Assembly: GCF_000430585.1 (NCBI RefSeq)
Contig: NZ_AUMH01000002.1
Coordinates: 124,001-188,000 of the forward strand
Origin: Alicyclobacillus herbarius DSM 13609
Lineage (GTDB): Bacteria; Bacillota; Bacilli; Alicyclobacillales; Alicyclobacillaceae
Direction: 5' to 3'
Length of the DNA: 64,000 nt
A program made the position numbers and the translations under genes. The notes beneath the pieces were generated by a model, which was given only the letters and a program-made list of their open reading frames with translations, did not search any database and was not told where the DNA came from. Of this stretch, positions 1 through 8,425 are shown in pieces; within the stretch, counting starts at the first letter, position 1, and each line of letters opens with the position of its first letter.

Positions 1-1325
1 GCTCCCTCACTGCGATTCTGCTCAATCTTCCGGGTCACGCACCGAGTGTCGCGTCCAGTTTTGACGGGTATCCACTGACGCGTCAAGGCCGCGGCGGGTA
101 CGCAGTAGGGGCCTCCGCGATGAGTGCCATCCTGGCCGCGGTGATTGGTGCCGTCTTACTCACGCTGATTCTACCGCTGGGTGAGCGGGTGGTGCTGGCC
201 TTCTCGTATCCCGAGTTCTTTATGATGGCTCTTACCGGTCTGAGCATGGTAGCCGTAATCTCCCAGAAGGGGTCCATTTGGAAAGGAATGATAACGGTTG
301 CACTCGGTCTGATGATCGCGTTCATCGGGTCCGATCCGGTAACAGGAACGGTCCGGTTCACGTTTGGCAACTTATACTTGTACAACGGAATTGATATCGT
401 TCCCGCTTTAATTGGACTGTTTGCCATCAGCCAGGCTATCGACATGATCTTGCAAGGCGATAGGATGGCCGAAACGGCAAACATAGGGAGTCGGCTGCAT
501 GGTGTGTGGGCCGGGATGAAGTCGGTCTTTCACCACTTTGGTGCGTTTTTCGGCGGTAATCTCGTCGGGACCCTGATGGGAATGATTCCGGGAGTCGGAG
601 GTTCAATCACGACCATTATTGCGTACGGTCAGACCGTACAATTTAGCAAGCATCCGGACCGTTACGGGACGGGAGAAATCGGTGGTGTCATCGCGCCCGA
701 GGCCGCGAATAATTCCAAGGATGCAAGCGGATTCATTCCGACGTTGTTATTTGGTATCCCAAGCCATGTGGAAATGGCTGTGCTGCTCGGAACACTGACC
801 GTTCTGGGAATTGACCCAGGACCTCGACTCGTACAAACGGCTCCAGATAAGGTGTTGATGGTCATCTATGCCTTGGTAGTCGGCAACGTGCTCACTGCCG
901 CTATCGTTTTGGCTGTCGGAGGTTACCTCACCCGACTCATATTGGTTCCCAAACGCATTCTTGCGCCCATCATCATGGCGCTGTCGGTCGTGGGAGCCTT
1001 TGCGTTGAACGGCTTAATCGGTGACGTGGCCGTCGCCCTGGTATTTGGTGTATTAGGGTTTATCATGGACCGGTTCGAATTTCCGAAAATCAACCTCGTA
1101 ATCCCCCTGATGGTTGGTAGTTTGATGGAAACGTCATTCAACCAGACGTTGTTGGCCATGGGATGGAAGGGCTTTTTCACCCGGCCCATCTCAGTTGGAC
1201 TGCTGTGCGTGGTGTTGATTGTACTATTCCTTGCATTTCGTCCCGGCCGCTCGAAAAAGCAAATCGGTGCTAGGAAGGTGAGTACCGTCGGTGAAATTCA
1301 CGGAGAAATTCACAACGTCGATTGA
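1..1325 (+). CDS. tctA: Tripartite tricarboxylate transporter large membrane subunit, TctA family (5' end outside window)
   Basis: The reading frame is open from base 3, so the gene begins before the window; 440 residues are visible of a family of about 500. TctA is the large permease subunit of the tripartite tricarboxylate transporters, which import citrate-like carboxylates using an ion gradient and an extracytoplasmic TctC protein. The visible start matches the family core (TAILLNLPGHAPSVASSFDG), and later comes the second glycine-proline rich signature GMIPGVGG followed by APEAANNSKDASGFIPTLLFGIP. Many hydrophobic segments follow. It overlaps the downstream tctB by 35 bases, so they are one operon. 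The aligned part of the second TctA in this window (2571-4088) has the same order of motifs but is clearly divergent, so this is not a recent duplicate. The substrate cannot be read from sequence. Confidence 0.93.
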   Translation, partial: SLTAILLNLPGHAPSVASSFDGYPLTRQGRGGYAVGASAMSAILAAVIGAVLLTLILPLGERVVLAFSYPEFFMMALTGLSMVAVISQKGSIWKGMITVALGLMIAFIGSDPVTGTVRFTFGNLYLYNGIDIVPALIGLFAISQAIDMILQGDRMAETANIGSRLHGVWAGMKSVFHHFGAFFGGNLVGTLMGMIPGVGGSITTIIAYGQTVQFSKHPDRYGTGEIGGVIAPEAANNSKDASGFIPTLLFGIPSHVEMAVLLGTLTVLGIDPGPRLVQTAPDKVLMVIYALVVGNVLTAAIVLAVGGYLTRLILVPKRILAPIIMALSVVGAFALNGLIGDVAVALVFGVLGFIMDRFEFPKINLVIPLMVGSLMETSFNQTLLAMGWKGFFTRPISVGLLCVVLIVLFLAFRPGRSKKQIGARKVSTVGEIHGEIHNVD

Positions 1326-1800
1326 CACGCTACTCGTCGATCTCGCCTTATTGGTGATATTCCTCGCATTTGCCGTGGTAGGGGGGACGTACCCGTTCAT
1401 GGCGCGCGAACTCCCCTTGCCAATCGCGATTACGGGCTGTATTTTGACCTTCTTCTTGTTTCTCGCCGACTTATCTCCGAGACTCCGTAAAATTTTGAGG
1501 TTCGTGTATAGTCAAGGGAGAGGTTCAAGTACCTCTTTTTCTACGGCTTCGCCTGTTCGGGAAACCTCGGGTCTTTCAGCCCGGGAATGGCTGCGGCTGC
1601 TGAGATGGGTTTGTTGGCTCACTGCGTTTGCGGTGGGGATGAAGGTCATGGGCTATTTGGTTGCCACTGGGTTGTTCGTGTTTCTGGTAACTTGGTTAGA
1701 AGGACGCATTCCGTGGTGGAAGTCTCTAGTATCCGCAGTCGGCACATGTATCTTCTTCTACATCGTCTTCAATCTGTTTCTGTCGGTTTCCTTCACATAG
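1291..1800 (+). CDS. tctB: Tripartite tricarboxylate transporter small membrane subunit, TctB family
   Basis: A 169-residue protein with about four hydrophobic segments, as expected for TctB, the small membrane partner of TctA. The start is GTG at 1291, set by the ribosome site AGGAAGGTG at 1272-1280, inside the end of tctA. Residues 60-85 form a low-complexity polar loop between the second and third membrane segments. The family is poorly conserved, so the call rests on size, topology and its position directly behind tctA. No tctC follows on this strand; the binding protein may lie upstream of the window, or the tctC at 4122-5222 may serve both sets. The 174 bases to the convergent tctB on the other strand contain nothing recognised. 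Confidence 0.8.
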   Translation: MKFTEKFTTSIDTLLVDLALLVIFLAFAVVGGTYPFMARELPLPIAITGCILTFFLFLADLSPRLRKILRFVYSQGRGSSTSFSTASPVRETSGLSAREWLRLLRWVCWLTAFAVGMKVMGYLVATGLFVFLVTWLEGRIPWWKSLVSAVGTCIFFYIVFNLFLSVSFT

Positions 1801-1974
1801 GGGCGGCGATGCTCTGCCCAGCGGACCCCTGGTTGCCTTCAGCTACATCGGGAGCTCAAGGCGGCCAGGGGTCTAACGCGTCAAATGAGAGGTATATTGC
1901 ATTCAAATTCTGGTTGCGGCACTTTCTTCTTGCGGCGCGGTACGAAAATTGAGGGTTGATACCGCCGCTGTACC

Positions 1975-2574
1975 TCATCCAGCTAGGGACGTGAATATCA
2001 GTCCGTTGTACAGGTGTAATCCGAGAAGTTGGTCAAACACACCGAACGTGATAGCGCCCATCACGATGGCGGAAACAATGGCCAGTTTCCAGTTCCGCTG
2101 GTTCTTTTGCAAGGTAAAGTAGGCTAGAAAGAACAGAGGAATACTAACAAGAAATCCAAACAAGAACAAGCCTGCCACGAGCCCGGCGGACCAGAGAATG
2201 GCCGTCCATTGGCGAACGTTCTCACTTCGTTCAGTTTCTGTCGCTTGGGAAAGAAGCGCCGAAGCGGAGTTCATCTCGGCCATGGATTCACGTGTCTCGG
2301 CCGTGGGTGAGTTCACTAGGGCATCGGGGTTTCTCGCCAAAGCAGATACTCGGTCACCGGATACTCTCTCCACGTTGCGCTGGTGCGTGAATGGGCGCAA
2401 CGCAGGGACAAAATTTCCAATCAGCTGAACCACTCCCACCACCAAGGCAGCTATCCCCACGACCATCGGGATCAATCGCCCGGCCGGTGGATAATGCATA
2501 GAGACCCCGATATACCACGCTGAAACCACCACCCAGGCGATATCAATAAAAAATTCTCCGCGCAGGACTTTCAC
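1975..2574 (-). CDS. tctB: Tripartite tricarboxylate transporter TctB-family protein
   Basis: A 199-residue membrane protein with two hydrophobic segments at residues 8-25 and 35-55, a polar insertion at roughly 60-120, and two more membrane segments near the C terminus. This is the TctB plan with an enlarged cytoplasmic or external loop. The start is GTG at 2574, overlapping the stop of the upstream tctA in a GTGA arrangement, with AGGAGG about 8 bases ahead; this overlap indicates translational coupling. It is the last gene of a tctC-tctA-tctB operon on the minus strand and ends convergently with the other tctB at 1800. Function is inferred from topology and context because the family conserves few residues. 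Confidence 0.8.
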   Translation of the reverse strand: MKVLRGEFFIDIAWVVVSAWYIGVSMHYPPAGRLIPMVVGIAALVVGVVQLIGNFVPALRPFTHQRNVERVSGDRVSALARNPDALVNSPTAETRESMAEMNSASALLSQATETERSENVRQWTAILWSAGLVAGLFLFGFLVSIPLFFLAYFTLQKNQRNWKLAIVSAIVMGAITFGVFDQLLGLHLYNGLIFTSLAG

Positions 2575-4088
2575 AGACTCGCCTCCTTTGGCTTGTGAGC
2601 CGGCACATGCTTCTTGGAACGGCGCACGTAGGGTCCGATGACCAATGCCAGGATGATAGCGACCATAAGGTCGGTCAGTGGGCGTTCAAATATCCTCCAA
2701 CCCTGCAATTGTTGGACGAGGTATAGGTTTTTTTCAGCGACGGAACCAAGAATGTAGCCAATCATCGCTGCGGGGATTGAGTATTGGAATCGCTTCATCA
2801 TCAGGCCAACCAATCCGAAACCCAGCATGACCACAATCTGCCCCATGTCCCTTTCGGCAGCGTAGACACCCAATGTGCCGAGCGCCAGAATAAAGGGTAC
2901 GATAATTCGACTGGGCAGCTGACTTAATTTCGCCAGATGGGGAGCCATCCCTAAACCCATGGCACTCGAGAGCACGCTGCCAATCGCAATGACCAGAGCC
3001 ATCGCGAAAACGGCGTCAAGATGCTGGTTCAGCATGGACGGTCCGGGTACCACTCCTAAAATCGTAAATCCACTCATCAAGACGGCCATTCCGACGCCTC
3101 CCGGAACGCCCAGGGCCACTGTGGGAATGAGGTTGCCTGCCTCCTTGGAAATCGAGGACGATTCCGGAGCGATAATGCCTTCTGGAATGCCCGTTCCGAA
3201 TTTCTCCGGGTGTTTGGAGGTCTTGACTGCTTGCCCGTACGAGATGAAGTTCGCCGCTACCCCTCCAATGCCGGGCACCACTCCGAGCAGGGTGCCCAGA
3301 ATCGCGGAGCGTATCATCAACCAGGAGTGCTGGAACACATCTCGAATCCCATCTGCGACTCGAGCACCGGGGGCGTTTCCTTTGAATCCAATCTTGGTGG
3401 ATTGTGCTGCCACCTTGTTTTTCGCGTAAAGAGAATACATTTCCGCAAATGCAAACAAACCCAGGGCAACCGCGGTAATATTAAAACCGTTGTAGAGGGA
3501 CATCAGGTTGAAGGTGAACCGCTGCACGCCCGTAATCGGGTCGTAACCCACGAACGATATCATTAAACCAAACAAACCAGAGAGCAAACCTTTAGTCAGC
3601 GATCCGGACCGCATTTGTCCAATCAGGACAATGGCCAAAATGGCCAGCATTAGATATTCAGACGGCTGAAACAAATGAATGAGTTGATACATCAAGGGTA
3701 TGACAGCCAGCAAAAGGACAACGCCAATCCAGCCGCCGATGGTCGTGGAAACGGCGGATACCCCAAGCGCTCTGGCCGCTTTCCCTTGCCGGGTCATGGC
3801 GTATCCGTCAAAGGTGGTGGCGGCGGATTCGGGAGCGCCCGGAGTGTTCAACAGAATGGCCGTGATGGAGCCGCTGAAGTAGATGCCCGTGTGCGCAGCT
3901 AACAGCAGGCTGAGTGCTGGAATTACGGGCATACCGTAAATAAAGGGAAGAAGCATGGTGAGCAGCACGGCTCCACCCAGGCCAGGAATGGTACCAATTA
4001 ACGTGCCGAGCAGCGAGCCCAGCAGCAAGAGCAGCATTCCATGTACCGTCAGAAGCGAAGAAAATCCAGCCAATATTGCGGAAAACAC
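2571..4088 (-). CDS. tctA: Tripartite tricarboxylate transporter large membrane subunit, TctA
   Basis: A full-length 505-residue TctA. The N-terminal half carries GTIPGLGGAVLLTMLLPFIY near residue 33 and the hallmark TAILLNTPGAPESAATTFDG near residue 77; the C-terminal half repeats the pattern with GVVPGIGGVAANFISYGQ and ESSSISKEAGNLIPTVALG. About twelve hydrophobic segments fit the family. The start is GTG at 4088 with AAGGAGGTGG just ahead. The gene follows tctC by 33 bases and couples to tctB by a GTGA overlap, so the three form one transport system. TctA forms the carboxylate translocation path in the cytoplasmic membrane. The substrate is unknown, although nearby aromatic and organic-acid genes make a dicarboxylate or aromatic acid plausible. 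Confidence 0.95.
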   Translation of the reverse strand: MFSAILAGFSSLLTVHGMLLLLLGSLLGTLIGTIPGLGGAVLLTMLLPFIYGMPVIPALSLLLAAHTGIYFSGSITAILLNTPGAPESAATTFDGYAMTRQGKAARALGVSAVSTTIGGWIGVVLLLAVIPLMYQLIHLFQPSEYLMLAILAIVLIGQMRSGSLTKGLLSGLFGLMISFVGYDPITGVQRFTFNLMSLYNGFNITAVALGLFAFAEMYSLYAKNKVAAQSTKIGFKGNAPGARVADGIRDVFQHSWLMIRSAILGTLLGVVPGIGGVAANFISYGQAVKTSKHPEKFGTGIPEGIIAPESSSISKEAGNLIPTVALGVPGGVGMAVLMSGFTILGVVPGPSMLNQHLDAVFAMALVIAIGSVLSSAMGLGMAPHLAKLSQLPSRIIVPFILALGTLGVYAAERDMGQIVVMLGFGLVGLMMKRFQYSIPAAMIGYILGSVAEKNLYLVQQLQGWRIFERPLTDLMVAIILALVIGPYVRRSKKHVPAHKPKEASL

Positions 4089-4121
4089 AGTACCACCTCC
4101 TTGGAAGCTGCCGGTAGGAAT

Positions 4122-5222
4122 CTACTTTGCTTGCAGTAAAGGTTTCAGGTCACTCGTATTCGCCACGGCGTTTTGCGCAATCTTCGCTAAATCGGTTCCC
4201 GATAGGTAGCCTACATAGAGGTTTTCCTTCTTTGCCTGGGCAACAAACGACGGATCGGACATGGCTTTCTGGAATGCGTCTCGCAGTGCGGCCACACGAT
4301 CTGTTGGGATACCGGGAGGTGCGATGAACGCATGACCGAGGTCATTGATCTTCGCCATTTCTTTTAGGGCATTGATTTTCTGTTCGCTGAGTCCCGCTTG
4401 TTGTGCCAGCTGGATGACCGTAGGCACATTGGGTAACTTGTCAAATGGTTCTGCGGATTGTAAGAGTACGACCTTGGCTTGATCGGGAATCTCCGCGATG
4501 TCGGAGGCAGACAACGAAATGGTATCGCCGTTCCCACTCAGGAACGAAGCCTTCTCATCCTTGCTGCCACTGAACGCAGCGACCATCGTGAATGGAATGT
4601 TGAACGCATTCAGCGCAATGACCGCCGAGTTGTAATCTGAGCTGCCCTTGCCGGTTGCCAGAGCCTTGATCGTTTTCTGGGTATGCAGCAAGTCCTGAAA
4701 GGACTTGTATTGGCCATTGGTGTGAACGGCGATAATATGAGGGTCATCGTCCGGTCGTCCAATCCACGTTAGTTTCGTCACATCGAAGTTCGTACCTGGA
4801 GCGTTGTCGATTTGGTCGAATACATCGCCGCCAGCGTTTGTGTCGCCAATGGTGAGACCGTCCGGCTTTGCGTTGTAAATCTGATTTGTACCGACAAGTC
4901 CGCCGCCCCCTGGGACGTTCACAACCTCAACTTTGCCCAAGCCCAGATACTTCTGGAGGTAGGGAGCAATTAGGCGAGCCCACTGATCATAGCCGCCTCC
5001 GGGACCGTACGGAACGATAATCTGCATCGTTTTTCCTTTGAAGAAATCTGAAGCTGACTTTGCGGAGCCCGTGTTGCCTGTCGATGTGCTGTTTTGATTC
5101 CCTGTGGTGCTCCCGCTTGTTGCGACGGAGTTGGGGGAGCTACCACTGGTTCCACATCCAACAGCAACAGAAGAAAGCGTTAACATAGACGCGGCAATGG
5201 TTAACCACTTACGATTCCCCAT
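4122..5222 (-). CDS. tctC: Tripartite tricarboxylate transporter solute-binding lipoprotein, TctC family
   Basis: A 366-residue periplasmic-type binding protein anchored as a lipoprotein. The start is ATG at 5222 with GGGGAGG at 5227-5233; an upstream in-frame ATG at 5279 would bury the signal peptide. The signal peptide runs MGNRKWLTIAASMLTLSS with a lipobox ending in Cys23, followed by a serine/threonine/asparagine-rich linker to about residue 55. The mature domain has the TctC/Bug start MQIIVPYGPGGGYDQWAR and later VPGGGGLVGTNQIY, typical of the loop that holds two substrate carboxylates through ordered water. It is the first gene of the tctCAB operon, and the divergent 345-base space upstream must hold its promoter. 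Confidence 0.93.
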   Translation of the reverse strand: MGNRKWLTIAASMLTLSSVAVGCGTSGSSPNSVATSGSTTGNQNSTSTGNTGSAKSASDFFKGKTMQIIVPYGPGGGYDQWARLIAPYLQKYLGLGKVEVVNVPGGGGLVGTNQIYNAKPDGLTIGDTNAGGDVFDQIDNAPGTNFDVTKLTWIGRPDDDPHIIAVHTNGQYKSFQDLLHTQKTIKALATGKGSSDYNSAVIALNAFNIPFTMVAAFSGSKDEKASFLSGNGDTISLSASDIAEIPDQAKVVLLQSAEPFDKLPNVPTVIQLAQQAGLSEQKINALKEMAKINDLGHAFIAPPGIPTDRVAALRDAFQKAMSDPSFVAQAKKENLYVGYLSGTDLAKIAQNAVANTSDLKPLLQAK

Positions 5223-5375
5223 CTTATCCTCCCCTTCACATGGACCAAAGTGCTTGTTTTTGCTTTGTACTAATGACACTCGGTTTTGAATCTTTGATGA
5301 ATAACTTGTGGCCCAGTATAGGGCATTGGATCGGAAGAGAAGGCCGCACTTTCTTGCATATGGAACACAATTTCA

Positions 5376-5398
5376 TTGCGTTCGCGAGCGAAGTGCAA
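5376..5398. promoter_or_regulatory. Palindrome in the divergent tctC / MFS spacer, candidate operator
   Basis: Within the otherwise featureless 345-base divergent spacer 5223-5567 there is a palindrome TTCGC-GA-GCGAA (5381-5392), flanked by a further TTGC at 5376-5379 and GCAA at 5395-5398. A symmetric site midway between two divergent transporter genes is what an operator would look like. No clear sigma-A boxes were recognised near it. The IclR regulator at 10993 is one possible ligand, but this is inference. Confidence 0.35.
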
Positions 5399-5567
5399 AC
5401 GTTTCGTATGTAAGAATCCAGTCCTGTCGAGCCTTCGTGAGACCCCTATACTGAAACAGACATGTTGGGTTGCGTTACAAGCAGGTGGAGCCCATAGGCG
5501 CAGATGGATTTGGGACAGTACAGAACGGGGCTGGGATACGGAATGAGAAGAGGAGGTGCACATTGTC

Positions 5568-6815
5568 GTGCAGGATATGGTTGTGTCGTACTTGTCAGAA
5601 GACAATCCACGCGAGGCAAATTTGCGGTTGAGTCTACTGAGTACCGCCCATGCCATCACCCATATGCGAGGCGCTATATTGCCTTTGATCTACCCACTGT
5701 TAATGAAATCCATGGGATTCGGATACGTTGATCTAGGCACGATGTTAACCATCACTCGCGTGATTGGGGGACTGCTGCAGGGTGCCGGCGGCTACCTCGC
5801 CAGGTATCTATCAGGCCGTAATATCATCGCCTACGAGAACATTGGCGTTGGTTTAGGAACGGGGCTTTGTGGGTTAGTTCATAATTACGCCGAACTGACG
5901 GGGATTGTCACGTTGGGTCAAGTGGCGGCTAGCCCGCATCATCCGGTTGCGAGCTCCATGCTCGGTAAATGGTTCAGCCGTGAACGACGAGGAGCAGCCC
6001 AAGCGACTCACTTTGCGGTAGCTAACATCGCAACCGTTGTGTCGCCTCTCATCGCCACGGTGCTGATCCCTTTGGTTGGATGGCGGAACACTCTGTATTG
6101 GTTGAGTCTACCCGCATTCGCGGTGGCGGCACTATTGTTCGTGTACCTGCCCTCAGAAACGGTTGCTCCTCAATCGAAACATGGTGCGGTCCATGCGGGG
6201 AATGGATTCTTCGGGCCATTGAAGAATCCGCGAGTTCGGAGGCTCATTGCCACGGCGTCTGTGACGGCAGGGGGGAAGGGGCTTGGCATCTTACAGACGT
6301 TTGTACCCCTGTTCCTGTTAAATCAGTTACACTTCAGCAAGGGGTTCACCGGTATCCTGTTTACTCTTTTTACGGTCACGAGTGTGGTAGGCCCGGTACT
6401 GGCGGGGCGTCTCTCGGACAGGTTTCATCGCTCTAAGGTGCTTAGTTTTTGGTTATTCGGAGCCGCGTTTCTGGGGATTGGTCTAGCTTTCCTGGCGTCT
6501 TTCAATGTTTGGTTGCTGACTGTGTTGCTTGTTGTCTTCGGCATATTTGTGTATGGTTATAGCCCAATTGAGCAGACGCTGGTCTCGGACATCACTGCCC
6601 AGTCAGAGCACGCCAACGCCTACAGTCTGTTCTTCGGGATCACGTATGGTGCTTCGGCTGTGTGGCCCCTCATCTTGTCTTTTGTGGTCGAACATTTGGG
6701 ATTTACCGCCTTCTTCTTGGTCGTGGCAGCATCTTACGTGGTTGGTGGATTGATTTACGTCACGAGCAATTGGTCCACACCCGCAGCGTCAAATACGGGT
6801 ACACAGTCGATGTAA
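5568..6815 (+). CDS. Major facilitator superfamily transporter
   Basis: A 415-residue MFS protein with about twelve hydrophobic segments. The family loop between segments 2 and 3 is degenerate, but the central loop ends KNPRVRRLIATAS and the loop between segments 8 and 9 reads GPVLAGRLSDRFHRSK, a good MFS A-motif. GTG at 5568 is the preferred start, because AGGAGG at 5551-5556 lies 11 bases ahead; an earlier GTG at 5556 overlaps that site and ATG 5577 is too far. It is divergent from tctC and followed by an inverted repeat, then by the convergent aldolase gene. The probable role is uptake of an organic acid feeding the catabolic genes that follow, but nothing in the protein fixes the substrate. 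Confidence 0.85.
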   Translation: MQDMVVSYLSEDNPREANLRLSLLSTAHAITHMRGAILPLIYPLLMKSMGFGYVDLGTMLTITRVIGGLLQGAGGYLARYLSGRNIIAYENIGVGLGTGLCGLVHNYAELTGIVTLGQVAASPHHPVASSMLGKWFSRERRGAAQATHFAVANIATVVSPLIATVLIPLVGWRNTLYWLSLPAFAVAALLFVYLPSETVAPQSKHGAVHAGNGFFGPLKNPRVRRLIATASVTAGGKGLGILQTFVPLFLLNQLHFSKGFTGILFTLFTVTSVVGPVLAGRLSDRFHRSKVLSFWLFGAAFLGIGLAFLASFNVWLLTVLLVVFGIFVYGYSPIEQTLVSDITAQSEHANAYSLFFGITYGASAVWPLILSFVVEHLGFTAFFLVVAASYVVGGLIYVTSNWSTPAASNTGTQSM

Positions 6816-6821
6816 ATCCTA

Positions 6822-6898
6822 CAAACGCACCTGGCGGGGGAATGGCTCCTATGACGGGAAAGAGGCGGCCCCCTTCATCCGTTCCTCAGGTGCGTTTG
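6822..6898. repeat. 11-bp perfect inverted repeat around a 55-base loop
   Basis: CAAACGCACCT at 6822-6832 is the exact reverse complement of AGGTGCGTTTG at 6888-6898. The 55 bases between contain a GGCGGGGG run (6833-6840) and a GGCCCCC run (6867-6873) that could pair as a secondary stem. It lies between convergent genes (MFS ending 6815, aldolase ending 6930), so a bidirectional terminator is possible, but there is no T-tract and the loop is long. A small mobile-element scar is an alternative. Confidence 0.55.
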
Positions 6899-6929
6899 CC
6901 AAACACTTTGAGGGCTGTTCGACGCGATG

Positions 6930-7628
6930 TTACAAGATGCCGATGAACGTTCCTTCACGCGAAGTCTTCTCGTAATAATAGGTCCAAGACTTTTCAATAT
7001 TTTTTGGAGTCCACAGAGCCGCGCCAATGCGATCGATTTCGTCGTCCTCCAATTGGGCGTTTGGATTGAGCAAGCGAGCGAAAACCTGTCGTTGAGAATT
7101 GATCTCCAGATATTTTGCGAGTACCAAGACTTCCTCCAGAGAATTTCCGGCTGTCACTACGCCATGCCCCCGTAATAGCAAGACCTTGTTTGTGCCGAGA
7201 CAGTGAGCAACTTCACGACCGCGCTCTGCGTCGCTGATAGAATCTGGATCTTGATAAACTGGAATGTCCCTGCCTAGAACGCACGTGACAGAACTGACCG
7301 GTCTGGGGGCAATACCGGCAACGCTGATGATATTGCTCCAGTGGCCGTGAAAGTGTGCAATCGCATGAACATCCGGTCGTAGTCGATAGATTTCAGAGTG
7401 AAGATAAACTTCGTTTGGAGGCTCTTGCTCACCCTGTTTCAATTTTCCGTCCCAATCCACCAGAATCAGATCCCTTAATGTGACGGTCCCGCGAGCGGCC
7501 TGTCGGCCATGGGTTAAAAAGCCATCTTCTACACGGACACTTACGTGGCCATTCATATCGAAGAGATCCAGCGCTTCGAACAGTCGGACGGTCACAGCCA
7601 ATCGGGTTTTTATGTCGAATTTCCGCAC
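6930..7628 (-). CDS. Class II aldolase/adducin family protein
   Basis: A 232-residue protein of the zinc-dependent class II aldolase/adducin fold (L-fuculose-phosphate aldolase, ribulose-phosphate 4-epimerase and related decarboxylases). The metal ligands can be seen as HFHGHW near residue 94-99 and RGHGVV near 155-160; the acid preceding the first histidines is within EVYLHSEIYRLRPDVHAIAH, the usual pattern. GTG at 7628 is preferred over GTG 7637 because GGAGG sits 8 bases ahead of it. Divergent from the cupin gene at 7837. Members of this family in aromatic clusters include hydroxylated-phthalate and similar decarboxylases or aldolases, which would suit the neighbours, but the reaction is not determined. 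Confidence 0.88.
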   Translation of the reverse strand: MRKFDIKTRLAVTVRLFEALDLFDMNGHVSVRVEDGFLTHGRQAARGTVTLRDLILVDWDGKLKQGEQEPPNEVYLHSEIYRLRPDVHAIAHFHGHWSNIISVAGIAPRPVSSVTCVLGRDIPVYQDPDSISDAERGREVAHCLGTNKVLLLRGHGVVTAGNSLEEVLVLAKYLEINSQRQVFARLLNPNAQLEDDEIDRIGAALWTPKNIEKSWTYYYEKTSREGTFIGIL

Positions 7629-7836
7629 GAATTGCACCTCCGTATCCTATCCGTCTAAGACTTCGTTACGTAGCTCGATTGTATAGTGGCCTCATCTTCG
7701 ATGGGTATGGACTGTTCTACATAAAAGAAACTGAAGTTTATCACGTCAGCGTTCCGTATAGAAGAAAGTGATTTATCTAACGATTCGGTCCTGGATGTAT
7801 ATTATCCCCATGAAGGATTGTGAGGGAGGGATACAT

Positions 7837-8373
7837 GTGGGGAGCGAATCGCACTACCACAGCAAGAAAGACCGGGTATTTGTACGAGCAATTCAGGGTG
7901 AATACAGTCTGAAAAAGGAACTAGAGCGATTACGGTCACTGCCTCGAGTTCGGCGCGGTGACGAAATTAAGTTTACGGACGGACCTCAGACGTTCAGCAA
8001 GCACTACATTGAACCGGTCGACGGACTCGGTCAAACACTGCATATTCACGTAGAGGAATATGCACCCGGAGGGAAGTCGCAGAAACACGGACACGTCAAC
8101 GAAGCGGCATTCTACATTCTCGACGGCAGCGGGTACGAGATCCATGACGGGATTCGCTACGATTGGCAGGCAGGCGACGTCGCCATCGTACACAACAACT
8201 GCGTCCATCAGCACAATAACGCGGACCCTTTCAAACCCGCGCGAGCACTGGTCATCAAGACAAAACCCATGTATATGTTCATGAACATGTTGTTCCAGAA
8301 AACGGTGATTCCGCGTCCAACGGAGCCGACGCCGAACGGTGTGGGCTTCGTGCCGCGGACCGACGAAGAGTGA
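7837..8373 (+). CDS. Single-domain cupin protein
   Basis: A 178-residue cupin. The first cupin motif is visible as KHGHVNEAAFYILDGSGYE (histidines and glutamate for metal) and the second as GDVAIVHNNCVHQHNN, so the metal site is complete. GTG at 7837 is chosen because GAGGGAGGG at 7822-7830 precedes it by 6 bases; the frame stays open further upstream but without a ribosome site. The downstream cupin starts 52 bases after its stop. Such proteins in aromatic clusters are ring-cleaving dioxygenases or isomerase-like enzymes of the gentisate 1,2-dioxygenase relatives. The protein is half the size of a bicupin gentisate dioxygenase, so it may act with the 8426 cupin as a pair. Confidence 0.85.
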   Translation: MGSESHYHSKKDRVFVRAIQGEYSLKKELERLRSLPRVRRGDEIKFTDGPQTFSKHYIEPVDGLGQTLHIHVEEYAPGGKSQKHGHVNEAAFYILDGSGYEIHDGIRYDWQAGDVAIVHNNCVHQHNNADPFKPARALVIKTKPMYMFMNMLFQKTVIPRPTEPTPNGVGFVPRTDEE

Positions 8374-8425
8374 CGTTTTTCTAGTGTGGTCAGGGCGCAA
8401 AAAAGCAGAATGGGAGGCTACGAAC

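Noticed and set aside
1587..1952. 121-codon + strand frame extending past tctB
   Set aside because: It overlaps tctB in another frame and has neither a ribosome site nor a domain.
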